Source: Cladochytrium replicatum
Lineage: Eukaryota > Chytridiomycota > Chytridiomycetes > Cladochytriales > Cladochytriaceae
Assembly: GCA_025526935.1 (NCBI GenBank)
Contig: JAHLKD010000035.1
Span: forward strand, 360,129-424,128
Reading direction: 5' to 3'
DNA: 64,000 bases
Under the pieces are notes generated by a model. The model was not told the origin of the DNA, ran no database searches, and was given only the letters and a program-made list of their open reading frames with translations. The translations under genes were made by a program, and so were the position numbers. Shown here piece after piece: positions 46,460 through 56,297 of this stretch. Positions within the stretch are counted from its first letter, which is position 1, and each line of letters opens with the position of its first letter.

Positions 46460-47224
46460 CGTTACCGGGATGTCAAGCAGCGAACCCGATCTGCTGTTGC
46501 GCCTCCGCAAGCTGCCGCCGCTCTCGCACCGTCCTTCGCCTGATCTTTGGCAAACACGACTCTCTACCCCACGACCGCAACCATGATCTCCCAATGCCAA
46601 CCCATGATCATCTCGCTACAATTGCAGTCCCTCATTGATAAAGGCTCTTGTGCTTGACTTGCACTCCAAGAAGGAAACAACGCAGGAGACTCCTACCCTT
46701 CTACCGGCCCTGACATCGCTGCCACACTTTATTCCCACCGGAGTTCGGAGGACGGATTGACATCGTTTCTCGCTAAGAGCTTGAGAGGTTCGAAGCTTTG
46801 AACGCGCCCACACAGTGAAATCGATAACAGCGAGGAGCAACGCAAGGAAAAGAAACGAAGGATGAAGAATCTCCGCCAGCGTGCTATAGGAGCAATCAAA
46901 CGAAGTCCAGTTGGTACGGGGATTGCGGACCGTGCAGCTACACATGAAAACCGAATAAAGTTCGATAAACTAGTCTGGGATACGCCGAAGAGGTTCAGAT
47001 CCGAGTTTCTCAGCGTTGTTGTGCACCAGTCGGTGGAACGATTGCGTGTACGTGAGTATATGTCTTTACGGGAATGGAGCGGCCATAGTTCCGTATGGGA
47101 AGGGGATATCGTCACTGAGAATGGATCTATGAGGTCCTGGCATGGAAAGCACTATCCGATGGCTCAAGAGATTCTCAGTTCAGTGAAGATGATCACTTAT
47201 CAATTGCGCTTCACTCATTCATAG
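46460..47224 (+). CDS. Conserved-looking protein of unknown function, structure unresolved
   Basis: A starting frame at 46460 reads MSSSEPDLLLRLRKLPPLSH then RPSPDLWQTRL and soon stops. About 100 bp on, LIKALVLDLHSKKETTQETP appears in another frame. Then SEDGLTSFLAKSLRGSKL, a TGA, and in the same frame the strongest block: EEQRKEKKRRMKNLRQRAIG, GTGIADRAATHENRIKFDKL, VVHQSVERLRVREYMSLREW, MISYQ-like YQLRFTHS ending at 47224. The blocks are protein-like, with a basic helix and an SVERLRVRE core, but I cannot name a family. The frame changes could be short introns, or the gene could be decayed. It lies between the GH20 gene and the esterase. Confidence 0.4.
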
Positions 47225-47390
47225 GATCAAAACATGGTGTGATTCCACCAATATTCATACAATCACCCATTCAAACAGGTAATCGTGAAGACGGTGAAGA
47301 ACAAGGGTGGTTTTGCGTTCTTACCTCTCTCACTTGTCCATTCAAAATCGCGGTGGCCTCAAGCTGTGCAGCATCTCATCCAATCCGGTG

Positions 47391-47498
47391 GATCAGATCT
47401 TGCTTTCTGGGGCTCTTCTTAAAGTCCAGACCACGGTTGGATCAGATCTTGCTTTCTGGGGCTCTTGATCCCTTCAACGAAAGTCCAGACCAACTGGC
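47391..47498 (+). repeat. Two-copy imperfect tandem duplication
   Basis: A unit of about 51 bp beginning GGATCAGATCTTGCTTTCTG occurs at 47391 and again at 47442, and both copies end near AAAGTCCAGACCA. They differ by a short insertion in the second copy. It lies in the presumed 5' region of the esterase gene. No function is evident. Confidence 0.6.
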
Positions 47499-47607
47499 AG
47501 GTTGTTGAAGACTCGGACTTGCGTCTTTTTATGTTGGAGCCCGGACAGATTTAGAATTACGGAGACGGAAGTTTCACCTTTCTAATTTTTGTTCTTCAAA
47601 GTAAAAA

Positions 47608-49149
47608 ATGGACCCTACCACAGACCGTGCCTTCGCAACGATCATGCCCGCAATGAACACCGTCATTGCAGCTACCCCGCCGGGCAGAATCGAGGGCGTC
47701 CGCGAGGGCGACGTCTGTGTGTGGAGGGGCATTCGTTATGCAAAAGCTCCTGTTGGACCTCTGCGTTTTCGCGCTCCACAGCCAGTGGATAAGTGGGAAG
47801 GCACTATCAACGCACACTCGTTCGGTAATGTCTCGCTGCAGCCGCCTTCCGTCCTCAACAAAATTACCTCCCCACTCAATGAAGATTGTCTAAATCTGAA
47901 TATTTTCTCGACGTTCCGTGAGGGTGAAAAGTTGCCTGTGATGGTTTTTATCCACGGAGGAGCGTACATCAACGGGGCTGGATCAGTGCCCGCTTATGAC
48001 GGCAAAAAATTGGCCCGCGAAGGGGTGGTTGTCGTGACCATCAACTATCGTCTCGGCGTATTGGGATACCTGTATGCGAAGGGTTTGCCGGGTTGCGATG
48101 CCGAGTTTGACAGCAACATTGGTTTACGTGACCAGATTGCCGCACTTCGATGGGTGAACGATAATGTTTTAGCTTTCGGGGGTGATCCGGGCTGCGTGAC
48201 GATCTTCGGCGAGAGTGCGGGGGCCAACGCTGTGGTGACTTTGATGGCGGTGCCTTCTGCTGCAGGGTTGTTCCACCGTGCAATCGTGCAGAGCCTACCG
48301 ATGTCAACAACATTGACAATCCAACAGGCTACCGAAATCGCTCAGCTTTACTGCCAAAAGATTGGAGTCGACAGTGACCCGATCTCACTGAAAACTACCC
48401 CGGGCGAAGCTTTTATCTCGAGTGCGTATGAGTTCACCGCATGGATTGCTTCAACGAAAAGGCCTGGGACTATGGCGTTCAATCCGGTCGTTGATAGTGA
48501 TGTGCTCCCACTGGAGCCGATCGTGGCACTGCGGGCAGGAAGCGGGCGCAACGTGCCACTTCTCATCGGCTCGAACTTACACGAATCAGAAATCTTCATT
48601 AAGCGCAACTATCCCCTTGTTACATACAACAGCGATCTGATTGACTTACTGTTCAATCTTCACCCACACATTGATCGAAACAGGATCTTATCGGCATACC
48701 CGGGCTTCCCATCTCGCCAAGCTTGTCTCAATTTTGCGTCTGACATGATGTTCACAATCCCAACACTCTGGGTCGCAGATGCACAGAAGTTGCACACGCC
48801 AAATGTGTATGTGTACCGATTTGACTACTCCCCAACCTTAGGCGGACTCATTGGGCTGGGAGCCACACACGCATCTGAGTTGCCACTGGTGTTTGGAACA
48901 TTTGATTTGGCACCATACACCTTCCTGTACTCACTTAGTTTTGGTGCACATTTGCCATTGAGCAAGCGCATTTGCAAGGCTTGGACAGATTTTGCTAAGT
49001 CTGGAGATCCAAAGGTTGTTGGGTGGAAGAGATTTGAGGATACAGAGAGGTGCGTAAGTGTTTGGGACTCTCCTGAAGATAAAATTCTGAGTGACCCATA
49101 TAAGAGAGTCAGAGATGCATGGGGGGACAACAAGTTCTACACTTCTTAG
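47608..49149 (+). CDS. Type-B carboxylesterase, intronless
   Basis: 513 codons in one exon, α/β-hydrolase that splits carboxylic esters. Family motifs: VWRGIRYAKAPVGPLRFRAP, NEDCLNLNIFSTFREG, PVMVFIHGGAY (oxyanion hole GG), VVTINYRLGVLGYLYAKGLP, NIGLRDQIAALRWVNDNVLA FGGDPGCVTIFGESAGA with nucleophile Ser203, and the His in GATHASELPLVFG (His421). The acid residue is probably in the SNLHESE region. The full-length frame has no stop and no splice-like break, while nearly every neighbour has many introns, which fits either retrocopy or transfer from bacteria (pnbA-type esterases). Length is close to the bacterial type. No signal peptide is seen. Confidence 0.9.
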   Translation: MDPTTDRAFATIMPAMNTVIAATPPGRIEGVREGDVCVWRGIRYAKAPVGPLRFRAPQPVDKWEGTINAHSFGNVSLQPPSVLNKITSPLNEDCLNLNIFSTFREGEKLPVMVFIHGGAYINGAGSVPAYDGKKLAREGVVVVTINYRLGVLGYLYAKGLPGCDAEFDSNIGLRDQIAALRWVNDNVLAFGGDPGCVTIFGESAGANAVVTLMAVPSAAGLFHRAIVQSLPMSTTLTIQQATEIAQLYCQKIGVDSDPISLKTTPGEAFISSAYEFTAWIASTKRPGTMAFNPVVDSDVLPLEPIVALRAGSGRNVPLLIGSNLHESEIFIKRNYPLVTYNSDLIDLLFNLHPHIDRNRILSAYPGFPSRQACLNFASDMMFTIPTLWVADAQKLHTPNVYVYRFDYSPTLGGLIGLGATHASELPLVFGTFDLAPYTFLYSLSFGAHLPLSKRICKAWTDFAKSGDPKVVGWKRFEDTERCVSVWDSPEDKILSDPYKRVRDAWGDNKFYTS

Positions 49150-50887
49150 GTGTATAGAAAGTCTGTTTAATGCTTCAGCATAACCATTAATGTATTCTGA
49201 CAATTTGCACGAAACTGTAATGAAACCAGAATAATAACTTTTTACAAACTTTGAAGGCAAGTCAGATTGCCAATCTCCTCTAAAGATGCAATATTAATAT
49301 TTCAGCTACATTCTTAATTTACCACAGATATCATTGATTGTTGTTACATTTTCTATTGGAGTACTGGCTGTATGAAATTGTACTTCTCTTCTGTTGACTT
49401 TAAAGACTTAACCTGTATAATCTATTTTTGCTTGGGCCTGAGCACATTTGTCTTTGGCCACAGCCTCTCCCTGGTACAAGATCCAGCATTCTGGCCTTGT
49501 CATTGTTGTTCAGATTGACACTCTGGCACATGACAAGTGAGCAGAGAGCTTGCCCTTTCTGTCTTACACCTTACTGGACCACTGGATTGGCTCCCTGGGG
49601 CTGCTGAAGCATCAGTACTACACCGACTACCTGCATGCACCACCCCTTGGTTTTTATCAGGTAGTGGTTTAAATGTTGACGGCTTGGAGGTTATTAGCTC
49701 CCATGAAAGTAAGATTCAAAAGTTGATACAGTCAAGATAAAACAACAGAACACACCAAGAAGAAATTAAGAAAAAAGATTGAATGGTTTTCAGGTATTAG
49801 GGTTTTACACAGAAATTCCTGACATTCTTTCTATTGTTATGGGAAGGTCCGATGTCTCAAATGATTTCCAATCCAAAGTCGACAACATTTATCGGTGATC
49901 CCTGCATTAGGCAGAGTTTACATCATGACTCGCAATGCTGAGGAATCAACAATGACGCTCACGGATGCCAGATTGTCTCTTTAATTGCATCGAATTTGTG
50001 AGATGTTCTTCATGTGAGCAGCAAATTCAAGCCGAGGCAAATTTGACCAGCATGTTAAAAACTAGCATATCAGACTGTTCGCTATATGGGTTATCCTTTG
50101 GGTTGTCTTTTTTCTCTTTGATCTGAGAGTTTTTTTTGTCAATCCCTCTTCGTTCTTATTTATGGACTTGTATTTCATGTAATTATTTCCATGTTTGGCA
50201 GGTTCTGTGTAGAGTGATGGTGGCATTTAGTGGGGAATGGCAACTACACACCTATCTGTGGATTGAATATAAATAAATGTTGACACAAAAAATCTATCCC
50301 AGAGAGATCAGACCTCAATCAGCAGTAGAATTGGCAGCTGCGATTCCAGCGTGGTGTCCGCTCTTCTATGATGATTAGTTTGGGAGATATCACACGTGGA
50401 AGGTTGAATGATTTTGCTATTTGCTCTGCTGTGAAACAACTTTTTTGATTCCAAAATGAGTTGAGCGTTCTTTGACCATAGATTGGATGTACTTAATCCC
50501 ATTACCAACAGGGTAAGTGAAATCATGGCGAATTCAACAGAGTCGTCAACGTTAGCGAACCTACACTTCAATAACTGTTACTATGAACAGACGTCAACGT
50601 TGCGGGTTTTGGATCGGAGAAATAATAATAATAATCACGTTTCACGCATTTCCTAGACACATGACCTCATGGAAATTAATACATGTCAATATATATTTGA
50701 TCTTATTAGCAAGCTGACTTCCACAAGGTTTTAGAGCTTTGTTTTTGAGCTTTGCAAATCGGATAAAAATTATCCATGAACGTGCAGTTATGCAACTATC
50801 AGGTGAACTTTCTCTTCCATCAACACTTCCTTATTATCCCAACTCCAAATTACTGTATGCCCACCAACCTGCTCTCACTTATAGCTT
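49150..50887. other. Long intergenic region, no gene seen
   Basis: 1.7 kb of AT-rich DNA between the esterase and the retrotransposon cluster. Short open frames have no motifs. There is an (AAT)n microsatellite near 50620. The stretch around 50200-50290 ends GAATATAAATAAATGTTGAC followed by A-runs, which resembles the end of a LINE 3' UTR but matches neither LINE A nor LINE B well; I make no firm call. Confidence 0.5.
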
Positions 50888-50961
50888 TGCGCCCTCCCGG
50901 GATTGAACCGAGGACCTTAAGATCTTCAGTCTTACGCTACTCCCAGCTGAGCTAAGGACGC
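50888..50961 (-). tRNA. tRNA-Phe (GAA), possibly defective
   Basis: Read on the minus strand: acceptor stem GCGTCCT pairs with AGGGCGC (one G-T pair), and an A follows as discriminator. The anticodon arm is TAAGA-CTGAAGA-TCTTA, anticodon GAA, very like yeast tRNA-Phe. The T arm is CTCGG-TTCAATC-CCGGG. The D arm carries one extra base (GTAGC where GAGC is usual), which leaves a three-pair stem. No run of four T is seen in the 40 bp after the 3' end, so normal Pol III termination is doubtful. The 5' end touches the SINE that follows on the plus strand. Confidence 0.75.
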
Positions 50962-51259
50962 TGGGAAGGCTCAGTCGGTACGAATGCGACTTTTCGAAGC
51001 TAAAACTCCGCGGTTCGAATCCTATAGGGGACTGGATTCGAATTTCCTACGAAATATATCTCTCGCAATATCGTGTCACGTGCAAGTACCGCGCCACACC
51101 TCCTTCGATTCGCCATTGCCTTCGCTCCTCTTTCCTACGGCTCGCACGGCTCCCCAAGTACTGAAGATTCCAAATCTTGGTTGAAGTACACGTGGGTGAC
51201 ATGTACTGATTAAGCATTGTCAATACATGTTATAACATTCAAAAAAAAAAAAAAAAAAA
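50962..51259 (+). mobile_element. tRNA-derived SINE with a LINE B-type 3' tail
   Basis: The first 65 bp have an A-box-like GGCTCAGTCGG (50968-50978) and a perfect B box GGTTCGAATCC (51012-51022) at a normal spacing, the internal Pol III promoter of a tRNA head; the rest of the fold is too degenerate for a tRNA. A body of about 100 bp follows. The last 130 bp match LINE B's 3' UTR: TACGGCTCGCACGGCTCCCC at about 51138 is identical to 60476-60495, and the end GTGACATGTACTG...ATACATGTTATAACATTC parallels LINE B's GTGATATGTATTG...ATACATATTATAAAGTTC. Small hairpins precede the tail, and a 19-base poly(A) (51241-51259) closes it. Two CACGTG sites lie in the body (51077 and 51189). Confidence 0.75.
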
Positions 51260-51260
51260 G

Positions 51261-51276
51261 TCTCTCTCTCTCTCTC
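51261..51276 (+). repeat. (TC)n at the 5' end of LINE A
   Basis: Eight TC units directly follow the SINE poly(A) and precede the LINE A start codon. LINE B has a (CT)n of 18 units at the same place (56255-56290). The repeat may be part of the element's 5' end or of a preferred target. Confidence 0.7.
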
Positions 51277-51282
51277 AAATCA

Positions 51283-52704
51283 ATGCCGTCTCCCAGCGCT
51301 CCGCCTGCGCAGCCGCCTGACGCGCCGCATGCCGCGCCGCCCGCCGCGCCGCCCGCCGCACCCGCCTCAAAAATTTTCATCGCTTCTGGCCGTGCTCGCT
51401 CCCGTGCTCCCTCTGTGTCCCACCCTCGCGCCCCTCAGGAAAACATTCCTGACTCTCAGCCCAGCAACTTTGATGGAGAAAATTTTCTGTGGGCAGATGA
51501 AGTGAATTCTCCTCGCGAATCACGTGACTCACGATCACGTGACCAAGCGTCATCCACTTCAGAACCGCCTCGAATTAGAGGAAGATCCCCCGCAAGTGTC
51601 GTTGATGTTCAGATGAATGATACAGTCAAAATGTCACTTACCCTTGCTGATGCTGATCCCAAAGGGAAACGTCGAGCATCAAAATCACCCCCGACTCGCC
51701 GACCTGCCTCTCGTGCCAGGGTCGAGAAGAATGCCTCTGCAGCTGATCATGCTACCTCTCCCTTGCCTACTCCTCGTGACCGATTCTTGGATGCTCTGCA
51801 TATGCTGGCCCCTGCTCAAACTTCTGGATCTCATCCATTAGTGATGTCTGCTTTCACTCGTGCAATGCAATTTCTCCCAGTATTGGAACCAGAGACTGAG
51901 GCTGCCTTCTTTGCTGCATTGACTATTGCTGTAGTTCCGTTGGTTGAAACTATCAGCTGCCCTCCTGCTGCTGTCTCTACCGTGCCTTCCTATGCTCAAG
52001 TTGCGAGTGCTAGCCGACCGCCACCTGCCCCTGCTACTCGCAATCCTGGGCCTTTCAGCACTGCAAAATTTGCCTCTCGTGCATCAAATGCTATTGTTCG
52101 TATTGAAGCTGCCGAAGCAGATGCTCAACCCGCCCTTTATCGCTCAGTGGTTGCTGGAGTGGACCCCCTATCTCGCAGATCACTACGGCCACCCAGATTG
52201 GTGATTGATTACCCGGCTGAGTCACCAATTTTGATCAATCCTCCTCAGCCTGTTCGTGATCGTGCTGCTGGTTTTGCTACTGTGAGGTTTAAGGAAATTA
52301 GTCGTCAGCCACTTAATCAGCTCCGCACTCTGATTAATCGAATTTCTGGAAACCCTCAATTTTCCCGTGACATTCGCCATATTAGTTTTATTGGGCGTAA
52401 CACTGCTGAGTTTATTTGTACTTCTGACTGTGCTGACAAGCTCCGCAAGGACATTTTTCCAGGTGATGAGGTGCCCGTTGATCTTTTTGACCCTGGGCAG
52501 CTTCGTTCTGGGTCTGTTCAATCACTTGAGCAACGTCAAGTTGCTGTAGCAAAGGCTGTTCACAAAAGATTTGCTCACCTCTTGCGAATTACTCATGATC
52601 CTGCAGTTTTTCATTATCTTCGTTCTAATCTTCCTGCTGCAGACTTTGAAGCTACTGTTTCTTTAGCCCGTTCTTCGCGTTCTGAACCTACATCTCGCAA
52701 TTAA
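51283..52704 (+). CDS. LINE A ORF1 protein (gag-like)
   Basis: 473 residues, intact. The N-terminus is Pro/Ala-rich (PSAPPAQPPDAPHAAPPAAP), then a Ser/Arg-rich part (RESRDSRSRDQASS). The C-terminal third is conserved with LINE B's ORF1: the blocks RHISFIGRNTAEFIC (A) against RHISFVGRNIASFIC (B), and KAVHKRFAHLLRITHDPAVF against REVVHKRYAHILSSVTDPAI. No CCHC zinc knuckle and no coiled-coil are obvious, so this is not the usual L1 or Jockey ORF1 layout. It should bind element RNA, an inference from position only. The stop TAA (52702-52704) overlaps the ORF2 ATG. Confidence 0.85.
   Translation: MPSPSAPPAQPPDAPHAAPPAAPPAAPASKIFIASGRARSRAPSVSHPRAPQENIPDSQPSNFDGENFLWADEVNSPRESRDSRSRDQASSTSEPPRIRGRSPASVVDVQMNDTVKMSLTLADADPKGKRRASKSPPTRRPASRARVEKNASAADHATSPLPTPRDRFLDALHMLAPAQTSGSHPLVMSAFTRAMQFLPVLEPETEAAFFAALTIAVVPLVETISCPPAAVSTVPSYAQVASASRPPPAPATRNPGPFSTAKFASRASNAIVRIEAAEADAQPALYRSVVAGVDPLSRRSLRPPRLVIDYPAESPILINPPQPVRDRAAGFATVRFKEISRQPLNQLRTLINRISGNPQFSRDIRHISFIGRNTAEFICTSDCADKLRKDIFPGDEVPVDLFDPGQLRSGSVQSLEQRQVAVAKAVHKRFAHLLRITHDPAVFHYLRSNLPAADFEATVSLARSSRSEPTSRN
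51521..51541 (+). promoter_or_regulatory. Paired CACGTG E-boxes inside LINE A ORF1
   Basis: CACGTG occurs at 51521 and again at 51536. LINE B has the same pair, 15 bp apart, at 56539 and 56554. The flanking bases diverge but the pairs are kept. Two further CACGTG lie in the SINE. They are candidate binding sites for a Cbf1/Pho4-type bHLH factor; binding is not shown. Confidence 0.4.
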
Positions 52705-55700
52705 TGTGGACTTTTCGTTCTGGAACCTTCAACTGTAGAGGTTTGCCTCTGGATTTTTCAGATTTACTTGCTTGGCTTGTTACTCATCAGCTTGATTTTT
52801 TAGTTTTAACAGAAACTCATCAGTTAACTTTAGACAGTGTTTCTTCTGAGTATTTGTTGTTTGATTCTCGTCCTCCACCAGACGCTCCTTTGGCATCTGG
52901 TGTTGCTCTTCTTATTAACCCACATCGTTGCAGTACTTATCAATTTAGGTTGATTGCATCAGTTCCTTCTGGGTTTGGTTTGTGGTTTAGGTTTCGTCAG
53001 GTCGTGATTGGTGGATTTTATTTTCCCCCACGTTGGACTGCGGAAGACTGTTTGGGTGCATTATCTGATTTTCCTCAATTTGTTTCGAATTCGGATACAC
53101 CAGTAGTTTTGATGGGTGACTTCAATTTTAGAACTCAGAGCACTGGTGATCATGTTACTAATGCCCGTGCCAGAGCACTTCTTCCTTTTTTTACAGCCCA
53201 CTAACTTTCATTGGTTGTCCCAGCTTCTTCTTCAGCTCGTCGCCCAACTTTTCGTTCCCACTTAGGGAGTTCAATTATTGATTTGTTTTTTGCTTCTACT
53301 TATGTGACAGCTTCCTCTTATTTAGTGCATGATCAACCCCAGTCTATGGCTCCCCATCCTTCAGACCATTTTGCAGTGACCTGTTCATTTTCTTTAGCTG
53401 GCCCAGATCCTCAGGCCACTGTGCCTCCTCCTCTACCTTCTTGGAATCTCCCATTGTTAAAGGATGAAGTTATTCGTAAGTCGCACAGAGAAACTGCTAA
53501 GATTCTGCTTCCTCTTACATCAGAGGCGCTAACAGCAGCATTGGAACCACTTCAGGTCCCTGTGGGGACTTCTCTTTCTCGTGCAGTGGCCCAGGGAGCA
53601 ATTGATTCTGCATTTCAAATTATAGTTGATTTTGTTGAGGCAACAGCAGTTCTGACATTGGGACCACCAACACCTCGTCGTAGAGCACCAGCGACCACTC
53701 CTTTGCCCCCTGAGATTGCTTTGTTGCGTAGTAAGGCTCGTTCAGCATTCCGTGACTATTATTCCCTCTTTCACCACAATTCTTCTGACCCTCTTCTTCC
53801 TTTTCTAAGAACTCGCCAACGTGATAGTCACAAAGCATTCAAATCAGCTCTGAGATCACACAGGCGTAAGACAAAAGCAAATTTTTTTGATGACCCTAGT
53901 TCTTCATCAGTGCCTTCTCTTCTGAAACATGTGTCTCATGCTCGGCGCTGCGCTAACTTTCGTACTTCAGCTAATGGTTTAGATTTTGATCCTCAGTCTT
54001 TAGCCAAATATTCTGATCATTTTGCTAGTGTCTACAATGCTCAAGCTGCTGACCCAGTTTCACCTTCAATTGTTCTGTGTGATTTTCAGCTGCCATTGGA
54101 TGTTGAAGCTTTTGTTCTAGCTATTAGGGACTGCCCTTTGGAGTCTGCCCCGGGTCATGATCGTCTGCCTGCAGAACTTTATCGCCCAATTTCAGCTATT
54201 CTTGCTCCATTGTTCTTGCAACTTTCTCAGTCCATTTTTCGCAGTAGTCTTACACCCACTTCATGGAATCTTGGGCTTTTGCACCCAGTTTGGAAGCAAC
54301 GTGGTACGCTTGGTGATATTACTAATTATCGCCCCATTACTCTTTCGTGTGTTGCCCGAAAAATTTTTGAGCGAGCTTTGTTGCCACATCTTTATTCTGC
54401 TATCACGTCTCAACGCCCACTTGATGCTGCCCAAGCGGGATTTCAGTCACACCGCTCGGGAATGGAATGTGTTTTTGGTCTTCAGGCATGTATCTCCCGT
54501 GCGTCTAATGCCAAGGTTCCTTGGGTTGCTGGTTTTTTAGATATTCAAGCAGCTTATGACACCACAAATCGTGCAATTCTTTGGGCTGAGCTTCTTTCTA
54601 GGGGAGTACCGTTGCCATTTGTTTTTGTTTTGAAGTCTCTGTTTGATTTTTGTTCTTCCAGAGTGGTTGTTGCAAATTGTTTTTCAGATGCTTTTGATTT
54701 GTTTAGAGGTTTGTTTCAGGGTTCTGTTCTCAGTCCACTTCTCTATATCACTTTTCTTGATCCTCTACCTGGGCTCCTCCGACCATTTGCCCCACCTATA
54801 ACACTCTTTCATCCTGCCAAACCACGATATAATTCTTTTTTATTTGCAGATGATTTGGCCTTGTTTGCAATTACTTTGGATGCTATGCAGGTTCTTCTCT
54901 CTGTTTGTGACCAGTTTGCCCAAGCTCGTGGTTTTTCTTTTGCTCCTTTGAAGTCTGTGATTCTCACAAAAATTCCTATTCCTGCTCATTCGCCTTTGCT
55001 TCTTCATGGTCAACCTCTGCCTGTCAAGCCTTCATTTCGTTATCTGGGTTGCTTTTTTGGAGATACTGGATTTGATGTTTCACTGACTATTTCCCATCGA
55101 CTTGCCAAAGCGCGCGCAGCTTCTTTTGCTTTGCTTTCTTTTTCAAGGATGTTTGGTTCTCATTCTCTGGTTGTGGTTCGTCATTTGTTTTTGTCTTTTA
55201 TTCGACCTACGCTTGAATTTGGTTTATATTTTATTCTTCCCTCTGTTGCTGTTTGCAAACCAGTTCGGACTTTTATTCACCAATGTTTGTGTCGATTTCT
55301 TCGCCTTTCATTTTCCACTTCAATTGCTGGGGTTTTACTGTTTTTTAAGTTTCCTGACCTTCAGTTTCGGCTTCAATATCTGCAGTTTCAGATGTTTCAA
55401 CGTTGGCTGGATGATGATGCCCCTGATATGGTTCACTCTATGTTGTCATTCTTTCTTCACCAGGGAAAGCACTTTCGTTGTTCTCCTGTCCCTTTCAACA
55501 ATCACTTCCTCTTCCCGGCTGCAAATGTTGTAGTTCCCAAACCTTCTGATGTTATCGCAAATCACTTTCACCAAGTAGCCTCATCTGCCTATGGTTCTAT
55601 AGCTGCTAGCTTTGCTCCCCTTGCATCTGCACACCCTCATGCGCTAGCAATTGCTGTTCCATGCTTCCCTATTTCGTCAATCTTGAGGCTTCTGCAGTAT

Positions 55701-56015
55701 CGCCTTGGACGTTTGTTTTATCACCCCCGCAAGCAGTGTTGTCACTGCCGCACTGCAACTCTCTCTAGATCTCATGTTTCAGAATGTTTGCGTCTTGACC
55801 TATTGTTGCCTCCTGTTCCTGTTCCTGTTTTACAACTTCCGCTTGACGTTGCAATTGATGGCCTTCGTCCACTTCGCATTGTCAACCCAGTGAATCTTGC
55901 ACCGTGGTATCTAGTTTTTCGTTGTCTCCATAAGATTTGGCTTCACTGTATGGGTCTGCCATTAGAAGTTTCTCCTCCAGACTCCCTCTTTGGCCCTGCA
56001 TTTGTGGATCTTTAA
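52704..56015 (+). pseudogene. LINE A ORF2: endonuclease and reverse transcriptase, one nonsense codon
   Basis: The ATG overlaps the ORF1 stop (TAATG). An endonuclease comes first: GTFNCRGLPLDFSDLLAW, LVLTETHQLT, VVLMGDFNF, then after the break SSIIDLFFAS and SDHFAVTCSF. Then the reverse transcriptase: NYRPITLSCVARKIFERALL, AQAGFQSHRSGMECVFG, WVAGFLDIQAAYDTT, GLFQGSVLSPLLYITFLDPL, and the active-site LFADDLALF. The C-terminus has a zinc motif, CCHCRTATLSRSHVSEC. The only break is TAA at 53202-53204, in frame between FFTAH and LSLVVPA, with both sides open and conserved with LINE B. A protein could be made from this copy only by readthrough or restart. Confidence 0.85.
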
Positions 56016-56249
56016 CGTTTTCTTTTCTCATTATTTATTACTCACCTGTTTTTTTGGCACCTTAGCAGTATCTGACGGGTAGCCACAGGTTTGAGTTTAC
56101 ATTCTCTGTTTTGCTTTGTTGCTTTTCCTTATGCTGCGCGCTTCCCTATGTGCTGGTCAATAACCATCTTGTAAGGCACTTTGGGTGTTGTTTTTTGTTA
56201 TGCATTGTATGTGCAAAATAAATAATAATATTGTTAAAAAAAAAAAAAA

Positions 56250-56291
<42 letters not shown>

Positions 56292-56297
56292 AAATCA

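Larger units (their letters stand above)
51260..56254 (+). mobile_element. LINE A: near-complete non-LTR retrotransposon
   Basis: The unit begins with (TC)8 and an ATG at 51283, carries ORF1 and ORF2, has a 220-bp 3' UTR (56016-56235) and ends in a 19-base poly(A) (56236-56254). It starts directly at the end of the SINE poly(A). Only one inactivating change is seen, a TAA within ORF2. ORF2 has an N-terminal apurinic-type endonuclease and a reverse transcriptase with a C-terminal Cys/His motif and no RNase H domain that I can see. The clade cannot be fixed from the sequence alone. Confidence 0.9.

Noticed and set aside
50962-51040. A second functional tRNA gene next to tRNA-Phe
   Set aside because: A and B boxes are present, but acceptor and anticodon stems do not pair, so it is taken as the SINE head.
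53202-53204. Stop reassignment (TAA as sense codon)
   Set aside because: Host genes in this window end with TAA and TGA at family-expected positions.
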